Both the position numbers and the translations under genes were made by a program. DNA of 64,000 nt, taken from Methylobacterium nonmethylotrophicum (GTDB lineage: Bacteria; Pseudomonadota; Alphaproteobacteria; Rhizobiales; Beijerinckiaceae). Location of the stretch: NCBI RefSeq assembly GCF_004745635.1, contig NZ_SRLB01000026.1:25365-89364 (forward strand), read 5' to 3'. Position 1 is the stretch's first letter; each line of letters begins with the position of its first letter. Shown one piece after another: positions 58,275-64,000 of the stretch. The notes under the pieces are model-generated. The model saw nothing but the letters and a program-made list of their open reading frames with translations, ran no database searches and was not told the DNA's origin.

Positions 58275-60239
58275 ATGGGGACCAGTCGGGCTCTGGCCTG
58301 CGCGCTCGGATGCGCGCTCGGCGTCGCGCCGGCCCAGGCGCGCATCACCGGCTTCGAGATCGCCACCGTCGAGCCGTTCGCCGAGGGCGCGGAGTTCGGG
58401 TCCGCGGGGCCGTACGAGCGGGTGATCGGGATCGCCCGCGGCGAGCTCGATCCGGCCGATCCCGCCAATGCCGGCATCGCCGACATCGCGCTGGCGCCCC
58501 GCAACGCCCGCGGCCTGGTCGAGTACAAGACCGACCTGTTCATCCTGCGGCCGAAGGATCCGGCGCGCGGCAGCGGCACGCTGCTGTTCGAGGTGCTCAA
58601 CCGCGGCCGCAAGTTCCTGTTCAACTGGGTGCTCGATGCGCCCGCGCAGGCGGCGCAGGCCGTCAACGATCCGCGCACAGCCGCCGATGCCGGGACCGGC
58701 CTCGTCCTGCGCCGCGGCGACACCATCGTGTGGGCCGGCTGGGAGGCGGAGGCCCTGCGCCAGCAGGGCGGCATGGCGATCGACGTGCCGGTCGCGTCCC
58801 GGAACGGCACACCGATCGTCGAAACCGTGCGCGACGAACTCGTCAGCGCGACCCGCGGGCCGCCGGAGGCGCCCTTCTTCCTCACCTTCAAGGCGGCGAG
58901 CCAGGACAAGGCCGGGACGCAGCTGACGGTGCGCCGGCGCGAGTCCGATCCGCCCCGGCCGGTCCCGCCGGAGGCCTGGCACTACGCGACGCCGCGCCAG
59001 CTCGAGCTGCTGCCGAAGGGCACGAAGCCCCTGCCCGGCTCGCTCTACCAGTTCACCTACCAGGCCACCGAGCCGAAGGTTCTGGGCATCGGCTTTGCCG
59101 CCGTGCGCGATGTCGTGGCCTCCCTGCGGGGCGATGCGGCCGGCGGCGCCAACCCGGCGGGCGGGGCGATCCGGCACGCGGTCGCCCTCGGCGTCTCGCA
59201 GAGCGGGCGCTACCTGCGCGACTTCATCCAGCAGGGCTTCAACCGCGACGAGGCCGGGCGAAAGGTCTTCGACGGCGTCCTGTCCCACATCGCCGGCATC
59301 GGCGGGGTCTTCCTCAACGCCCGCTTCGGCCAGCCCTCGCGCACCAACACGCAGCACGAGGACCACCTCTATCCGGAAAATGCCTTCCCGTTCTCGGCGG
59401 CGCGCCAGCACGACCCGGTAACGGGACGGACCGGCGCGCTCCTGCGCGGCGACGGCTTCGATCCGCTGCTGATCGAGGTGAATACCGGCACCGAGTACTG
59501 GCAGAAGGGCGCGTCCCTGCTGACGACCGACCCCCTCGGCCGCCAGGACATCGCCCTGCCCGACACGGCGCGGGCCTTCCTGGTCTCGAGCGCGTTCCAC
59601 TACGGGCGCGCCGGCATGGTCTCGGACAAGGGTCCCTGCGCGAACCCGCGCAGCACGCTCAATCCGGCGCCGGCGCTCCGCGCGCTCCTCGTCGCGCTCG
59701 AGGAATGGGTGACGAAGGGCACGGCTCCGCCGCCGAGCCGGATCCCGCGCGTGCAGGACGGCACGCTGGTCGAGGCGGCCGCGACGGGCTTTCCCTTCCT
59801 CGTCGGCGTGCCGGTCCCGACCGCCCCGAACGCGATCGCGCGGTTCAGCACCTATGTCGACCCGCGTCCCGAGACCGGGCCGCAATACCGGCCGCTCGTG
59901 CCGCGCGTCGATGCCGACGGCAACGACGTGGCGGGGATCCGCCTGCCGGCCGTCGCGGCGCCACGGGCCACCTTCACGGGCTGGAACCTCTATGCCGACC
60001 CCTTCCCGGCCGGCGCCCTGTGCGACCGCGAGGGCAGCCAGCTGCCCTTCGCCCGCACCCGGGCGGAGCGGGAGGCCAACGGCGATCCCCGCCTCTCGCT
60101 CGAGGAGCGCTACCCGGATCAGGCCGCCTACCTGGCCGCCGTCACAAAGGCCGTGGACGGGCTCGTCGCCGATCGCCTGCTCCTGCGCGAGGATGGCGAC
60201 CGCATGATCCAGGCGGCGCGTCAGGCGGGCGCGCCGTAG
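58275..60239 (+). CDS. Exported alpha/beta hydrolase domain protein (Abhydrolase_10 family)
   Basis: 654 residues. A signal peptide (GTSRALACALGCALGVAPAQA) and a mature part that starts RITGFEIATVEPFAEGAEFG. A beta-rich first half leads to a hydrolase core with the nucleophile elbow GVSQSGRYLRDF (Ser310). Candidates for the acid and histidine are in the C-terminal half, including SAFHYGRAG. The family name is from memory; substrates are unknown, probably esters or lactones in the periplasm. ATG 58275 has GGGGGAGA just upstream. A strong inverted repeat overlaps the stop codon. Confidence 0.82.
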   Translation: MGTSRALACALGCALGVAPAQARITGFEIATVEPFAEGAEFGSAGPYERVIGIARGELDPADPANAGIADIALAPRNARGLVEYKTDLFILRPKDPARGSGTLLFEVLNRGRKFLFNWVLDAPAQAAQAVNDPRTAADAGTGLVLRRGDTIVWAGWEAEALRQQGGMAIDVPVASRNGTPIVETVRDELVSATRGPPEAPFFLTFKAASQDKAGTQLTVRRRESDPPRPVPPEAWHYATPRQLELLPKGTKPLPGSLYQFTYQATEPKVLGIGFAAVRDVVASLRGDAAGGANPAGGAIRHAVALGVSQSGRYLRDFIQQGFNRDEAGRKVFDGVLSHIAGIGGVFLNARFGQPSRTNTQHEDHLYPENAFPFSAARQHDPVTGRTGALLRGDGFDPLLIEVNTGTEYWQKGASLLTTDPLGRQDIALPDTARAFLVSSAFHYGRAGMVSDKGPCANPRSTLNPAPALRALLVALEEWVTKGTAPPPSRIPRVQDGTLVEAAATGFPFLVGVPVPTAPNAIARFSTYVDPRPETGPQYRPLVPRVDADGNDVAGIRLPAVAAPRATFTGWNLYADPFPAGALCDREGSQLPFARTRAEREANGDPRLSLEERYPDQAAYLAAVTKAVDGLVADRLLLREDGDRMIQAARQAGAP

Positions 60240-60274
60240 GCGGTTCTCCCGCAGGAGCCTGCGGGAGAACCGCC
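60239..60274. terminator. Inverted repeat between convergent genes (bidirectional terminator candidate)
   Basis: GGCGGTTCTCCCGCAGG, AG, CCTGCGGGAGAACCGCC: 17 perfect pairs with a 2-base gap. It starts at the last base of the hydrolase stop codon and lies 11 bp from the end of the convergent gene. There is no T-tract on either side, so Rho may assist. Confidence 0.75.
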
Positions 60275-60285
60275 TGCCCGGGGGC

Positions 60286-60939
60286 TCACTCCTCCGGGAT
60301 CTCGCCTGGCGGCTGCAGGTCGGGGCCCGGCAAGGCCTCGCGCCGCGGCGCGGCCGGTGCCGGACGCGCGTCCTGAGGACGTGAGGCCTGGGGACGCGGG
60401 GCCTGGGCCACGGGCGGCGGGCCCGCGCGGTCGACGATCGCCTCCGGAGTCGTCAGCTCGACCATCCGGGAGGCGGTCGCGGCCACCCGGTAGCCGAGCG
60501 AGGAGGCCGTGCCGCGCAGATCGTGGACCGCCCGCCGGGCCACGTCCGGGCCGTGGCAGATGGCGAAGTACATGGCGACGAAGTTCGCGTTCTTCCGGAC
60601 CGTCTCGCTGCTGTCCTCCGTCGCGAAGGGCGCCAGCATGAAGGCCGCCGTGCGGCTCTTGCCCTGCGCCATGACGGCAGGCTTGCTCGGCGAGCAGTAG
60701 ACGTAGCCGGTCTCCGCCTCGCGCTCGACCCGTCCGCTGTGGCTCGCGTGGAAGGTCTTGACCTGCGTGCGCTTGAGGATCCCGGTGATGCCGGTCAGCA
60801 CGGGCTCGGCCTTCAGGACCTGGAACTCGTCGCAGCCGTCCTTCTGGCACAGGCCGCGGATCAGTTCGGCCCGGTTGTAATCCTGCGCGAGGACGGGACC
60901 GGTCAGGAGCGTGAGGAGCACGGCGGTACGGACGAGCAT
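60286..60939 (-). CDS. Exported uncharacterised protein, 217 residues
   Basis: A signal peptide (MLVRTAVLLTLLTGPVLAQD) leads a domain of about 150 residues and a Pro/Arg/Ala-rich tail of about 45 residues. The domain begins YNRAELIRGLCQKDGCDEF, which pairs two close cysteines, and two more follow (YVYCSPSK, FAICHGPD), so up to two disulfides are possible. A KRTQVKTFHASHSGR strand and the VYCSPSKPAVM segment look structural. No family is recognised. ATG 60939 gives the signal peptide; the frame is open further upstream without features. Confidence 0.75.
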   Translation of the reverse strand: MLVRTAVLLTLLTGPVLAQDYNRAELIRGLCQKDGCDEFQVLKAEPVLTGITGILKRTQVKTFHASHSGRVEREAETGYVYCSPSKPAVMAQGKSRTAAFMLAPFATEDSSETVRKNANFVAMYFAICHGPDVARRAVHDLRGTASSLGYRVAATASRMVELTTPEAIVDRAGPPPVAQAPRPQASRPQDARPAPAAPRREALPGPDLQPPGEIPEE

Positions 60940-61312
60940 CGAGCCTCGGGGCGGAGTGTTCGGACAGGAGGGATCCGCCCTGGCAGGGATTCCGGGCGAG
61001 AGCGTGGCGTCGCTTCTGCCGTCACGGAATCCTCGCGCCGGGATCGCGGCCCCTCCCGCCACCCCGGCGGATCTGTCGGCCGCCCCAGTGACGAAGGTCC
61101 CCCGGACGACCGACGGTTCGGCACAGCCCTGCCGCTGCGGCCCTGCCCGCTCGCGCCGTGCCGCCGTCTCATCCGCGGCCGCCCCATGCTGCCTCCGGGC
61201 TTGCGCGAGATCTTCGGGCCAGGGCTGCCGGAGCGGCGCGGCCGGCGCCGTCCGGGCGCTCAGGCGGTCGAGGGGCGTGATCCCCTCTCCCGAACGGGCC
61301 GGCCCGCGACCG
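60940..61312. other. Intergenic, no gene seen
   Basis: 373 GC-rich bases between two minus-strand genes. Presumably holds the promoter of the exported protein at 60939 and the end of the DUF5872 transcript. No strong hairpin or operator was noticed. Confidence 0.4.
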
Positions 61313-61834
61313 TCAGGCGTTCAACGCCCGCGCCAGCTCCCCCTTCGACATGCTCGACCGGCCCGGGATGTTCTTCTCCCGCGCCTTCCGCATCAGCTCG
61401 GCCTTGGTCGGCCCGCCCCGGCTGCCGCCGGCATGCGACGCCTTGCGGGCGGCGGCGGCCTTCTTCGCCACGTCCTTCGGCTGCCTGGAATGTTGCTGCC
61501 CCTTGGCGCCGTCGGCGCGCTTCTTGGCGGTGGAGCGCTTGTACTCGTCGTCGGACAGCGCCTCGCGGGCCTTCTTCGGCAGGTAGCGCTCGCCGGTCTC
61601 GCCGCTCTTCTTGCCCGACTTGGTGCCCCATTCCTCGTCGGTCCATTGCTTGAGGTGGTTGTCGGAGGATTTCTTGCCCTCGTAGCCGCCGCCCTCCTCC
61701 TTGTACTCCTGCACGGCCATCTGGGCCTTGCGGGCCGACCACTGGCCGGGCTTGCCGCCCTTCGACGAGCGGGTGACGTCCTTCTTGACCTTCTCCCAGA
61801 GCTTCGGGTCGGTCTTCTTGGCGGTTCCGGCCAT
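61313..61834 (-). CDS. DUF5872 domain protein with C-terminal SAP/Rho-N-like motif
   Basis: 173 residues, very rich in Lys and Arg. The N-terminal part, KKTDPKLWEKVKKDVTRSS, then GKPGQWSARKAQMAVQEYK and WGTKSGKKSGETGERYLPKK, fits DUF5872 as I recall it. The last 35 residues, PTKAELMRKAREKNIPGRSS then MSKGELARALN, resemble a SAP or Rho N-terminal helix pair that can bind nucleic acid. The protein is probably nucleoid- or stress-associated, which is inference. ATG 61834; the longer open frame upstream lacks features. Confidence 0.8.
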   Translation of the reverse strand: MAGTAKKTDPKLWEKVKKDVTRSSKGGKPGQWSARKAQMAVQEYKEEGGGYEGKKSSDNHLKQWTDEEWGTKSGKKSGETGERYLPKKAREALSDDEYKRSTAKKRADGAKGQQHSRQPKDVAKKAAAARKASHAGGSRGGPTKAELMRKAREKNIPGRSSMSKGELARALNA

Positions 61835-62083
61835 GAGGTGTTCCTGATGTCGTCTGCTCGGATCTCGCAGCACAACCGGGGCGCGCCGGCAGGGTTCCTC
61901 TGGGGCGGGGCCCCCGGGGCCGGATCCGCTGTGGACGGCGCACCGACACGAGACCGTCGCGAAGCCCGCGCCACACTCCCGGGGAGCCGGGCCGTCATTG
62001 CCGATTGACTTGACGTCCGCCGGACCCCAATCAACGCGCGCGTCGCTCGGCATCGGCCGGTCCGCGCCACGGAGCTTTCGCCC

Positions 62084-63025
62084 ATGACCCGCAAGCACAG
62101 CCCGAGCGTCTTCATCGACGGCGAGGCCGGCACGACCGGTCTCGGCATCCGCGAGCGCCTGGGCGCCTTTACCGACATCACGGTCCGGTCGATCCCGCAC
62201 GAGCACCGCAAGGACCCGGAGGCGAAGCGCGCCCTCCTGTCCGAGGTCGACCTCGTCATCCTCTGCCTGCCCGACGACGCCTCGCGGGAGACGGCGGCGC
62301 TCGCCGATTCGCTGCCCGGCGGCGGCCCGCGGCTGCTCGACGCCAGCACCGCCTACCGGGTCGACCCCGCCTGGACCTACGGCTTCGCCGAGCTGACGCC
62401 GGAGCAGCCGGCCGCGATCCGGGCCTCGCGCCGCGTCTCCAACCCGGGCTGCTACCCGACAGGAGCCATCGCGCTCCTGCGCCCGCTGATCGATGCCGGG
62501 CTGATCCCGGCCGATCATCCGATCAGCATCAACGCGGTGTCAGGGTATAGCGGCGGCGGCCGCAAGATGATCGAGGCGCACGAGGCCGGCGAGGCCCCGG
62601 CCTTCGAGCTCTACGGCCTCGGCTTCGGCCACAAGCACCTGCCGGAGACCCAGCGATACAGCGGCCTGACCCGGCGCCCGATCTTCGTGCCGTCGGTCGG
62701 CAGCTTCCGGCAGGGCATGCTGGTGTCGATCCCGCTCCACCTCGACCTGCTGCCCGGTCGCCCGAGCCCGGCCGATCTCGAGGCCGCCCTCGCCGCCCGC
62801 TACGCCGGCGCCAGTCTGGTGAAGGTCGTGACCGGGGCGGAGGACGGGGCCCATCGCGAGCGCATCGAGCCGGAGGCGCTCAACGACACCGACCGGCTCG
62901 AGCTCAGGGTGTTCGGCTCCGACGCCCACCGCCACGCGGTGCTGGTCGCGCGCCTCGACAATCTCGGCAAGGGCGCCTCGGGCGCCGCGGTGCAGAACCT
63001 GCGCCTGATGCTCGACCTCGACTGA
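62084..63025 (+). CDS. argC: N-acetyl-gamma-glutamyl-phosphate reductase (type 2)
   Basis: 313 residues; reduces N-acetylglutamyl-5-phosphate to the semialdehyde in arginine synthesis. The NADP-binding start is VFIDGEAGTTGLGIRERL. The catalytic Cys123 is in SNPGCYPTG and the family segment SGYSGGGRKMIE follows. The short length and the GEAGTTG motif mark the type 2 form common in Alphaproteobacteria. ATG 62084 begins just before the first strand. It stands 58 bp before an NTF2-like gene on the same strand; no other arg genes are present. Confidence 0.95.
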   Translation: MTRKHSPSVFIDGEAGTTGLGIRERLGAFTDITVRSIPHEHRKDPEAKRALLSEVDLVILCLPDDASRETAALADSLPGGGPRLLDASTAYRVDPAWTYGFAELTPEQPAAIRASRRVSNPGCYPTGAIALLRPLIDAGLIPADHPISINAVSGYSGGGRKMIEAHEAGEAPAFELYGLGFGHKHLPETQRYSGLTRRPIFVPSVGSFRQGMLVSIPLHLDLLPGRPSPADLEAALAARYAGASLVKVVTGAEDGAHRERIEPEALNDTDRLELRVFGSDAHRHAVLVARLDNLGKGASGAAVQNLRLMLDLD

Positions 63026-63083
63026 TCCTCCCGCCGGAGGGCGGCGTCCGCCCTCCGGTCCAGCCCGCGCGACAGGTGCCGCG

Positions 63084-63554
63084 ATGACCGAGACCCGCCC
63101 GCCGCTGCCGCCCTACGACGCCGCGAGCGCCGCCGCCAAGGCCCGCGCGGCCGAGGATGCCTGGAACAGCCGCGACCCCGTCCGGGTGTCGCTGGCCTAT
63201 ACGCCGGACAGCCGCTGGCGGAACCGGGCCGAGTTCTTCTCCGGGCGCGAGGCCATCGTGGCCTTCCTGACCCGCAAATGGGACCGCGAGCTCGATTACC
63301 GCCTGATCAAGGAGGTCTGGGCCTTCCACGAGAACCGCATCGCCGTGCGATTCGCCTATGAGTGGCACGACGATTCCGGCCACTGGTTCCGCTCGCACGG
63401 CAACGAGCAGTGGGAGTTCGACGCCGCCGGCCTGATGCGCCGGCGCGAGGCCTCGATCAACGACGTGCCGATCCGGGAAGCCGATCGCAAGTTCCGCTGG
63501 CCCCTCGGCCGGCGGCCGGACGATCATCCGGGCCTGAGCGACCTCGGCCTCTGA
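63084..63554 (+). CDS. NTF2-like protein (DUF1348 family)
   Basis: 156 residues. The pattern AEDAWNSRDPVRVSLAYTPD, SRWRNRAEFFSGREAIVAFL, then RIAVRFAYEWHDDSGHWFRS and a late REASINDVPI is that of DUF1348 proteins, which have the NTF2/SnoaL cone fold. Function is unknown; binding or isomerisation of a small molecule is possible. ATG 63084 lies 12 bp after the sequence GCGCGACAGG, with no clear Shine-Dalgarno. It may be co-transcribed with argC. Confidence 0.88.
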   Translation: MTETRPPLPPYDAASAAAKARAAEDAWNSRDPVRVSLAYTPDSRWRNRAEFFSGREAIVAFLTRKWDRELDYRLIKEVWAFHENRIAVRFAYEWHDDSGHWFRSHGNEQWEFDAAGLMRRREASINDVPIREADRKFRWPLGRRPDDHPGLSDLGL

Positions 63555-64000
63555 GCATCGTTCCGCCGGTCGCGAACGACCGGTGCCGAAGCGGTCTCCG
63601 GTTCGGCGGCGACAATGATGCAAGACCAAGAGCTGAGCAGAGTTGCCCCGTGCAACTCCACGGTACACGACAGTGCGGTTTTGAGGCAGCGTCAGCCCCT
63701 CCGACCCGCGACCTCATCCTGAGGTGCTGGCGATCGGAGATCGCACGCGATCGGAGATCGACTCGATCTTTGATCGACGGCCTCGACGGAGGGCTCCAGA
63801 AGTCTGTGCGATCCCTGGAGCCGTCCTTCGAGTCGGCCGTGAAGAACGTCTAAATCGTTGGAAGATCGCGCGGATTGGTTATGCACACGTCTTCGCGCGT
63901 GCAAGGGCTTGGCGTGGGTCAGTGGGTTTCCTTGCAAATTGCACGCGCGGCGAGGGCGTGATTCCCTGCTCCTGACGACGGGAGCGGGAGACGGGGCATG
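63555..64000. other. Terminal stretch, no gene seen
   Basis: 446 bases to the window edge. It holds one palindromic repeat (63636-63658) and short open frames on both strands without features. A gene may begin beyond the edge. Confidence 0.45.
63636..63658. repeat. Palindromic repeat, second copy of the 8901 family
   Basis: AGCAGAGTTGC and GCAACTC around a CCCGT loop give a 7-bp stem (63640-63646 with 63652-63658). The left arm AGCAGAGTTGC is identical to 11 bases inside the 8901-8933 palindrome. The stem is shorter and the right arm has diverged. Confidence 0.5.

Overview
The window is high-GC DNA from an alphaproteobacterium, most likely a Methylobacterium-like member of the Hyphomicrobiales/Rhizobiales. 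The evidence is the alphaproteobacterial pdxJ-acpS-lepB-rnc-era block, a DivL-type pseudo-histidine kinase beside tsaE-amgK-murU and ahcY, a biotin-dependent acyl-CoA carboxylase alpha subunit, and many GC-rich palindromic repeats. The genus is an inference from gene content and was not tested by a search.

Layout. 0.1-7 kb (minus strand): murU, a tsaE-amgK fusion, divL (Tyr in place of the phospho-acceptor His) and ahcY, with a strong terminator behind ahcY and a palindromic operator candidate in front of it. 7.2-8.8 kb: an orphan Tat-exported peptide-type solute-binding protein. 9.6-12.0 kb: a less GC-rich three-gene accessory block (lysozyme-like protein, DUF2272 protein, secreted DUF3616 protein) between A/T-rich gaps. 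12.2-17.7 kb (minus): core operon pdxJ-acpS-lepB-rnc-era-rsmC-rsuA with stop/start overlaps. 18.2-22.3 kb: PRC-barrel protein, overlapping MFS transporter, ABC exporter. 23.2-24.8 kb: B12-binding radical SAM protein.

25.2-41.4 kb is the most distinctive part: two type I secretion systems back to back. The minus-strand unit encodes a secreted carbohydrate-binding-module protein followed by prsD and prsE. The divergent plus-strand unit encodes a 1724-residue multidomain protein (N,N-dimethylformamidase-like domain plus alternating DUF4082 and cadherin-like repeats), a 104-residue companion, a transporter with a catalytically dead C39-like domain, and an HlyD adaptor. A LuxR-type regulator with a degenerate receiver faces this unit, and a long nested inverted repeat lies between them.

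42.9-46.8 kb: nucleotide-sugar epimerase, nucleotide-sugar dehydrogenase and a glycosyltransferase, probably for a surface glycan. 46.9-52 kb (minus): collagen-like secreted protein, gamma-glutamylcyclotransferase-like protein, acyl-CoA carboxylase alpha subunit and two uncharacterised genes. 52.2-57.7 kb: a glyoxylate-type aminotransferase divergent from a fused FAD/Fe-S oxidoreductase, then a CoA-transferase. 58.3-63.6 kb: exported alpha/beta hydrolase, exported uncharacterised protein, DUF5872 protein, argC and an NTF2-like protein.

No rRNA, tRNA, CRISPR array, transposase or integrase was recognised. Start codons were chosen from ribosome-binding sites, overlaps and signal peptides; doubtful ones are stated in the entries.
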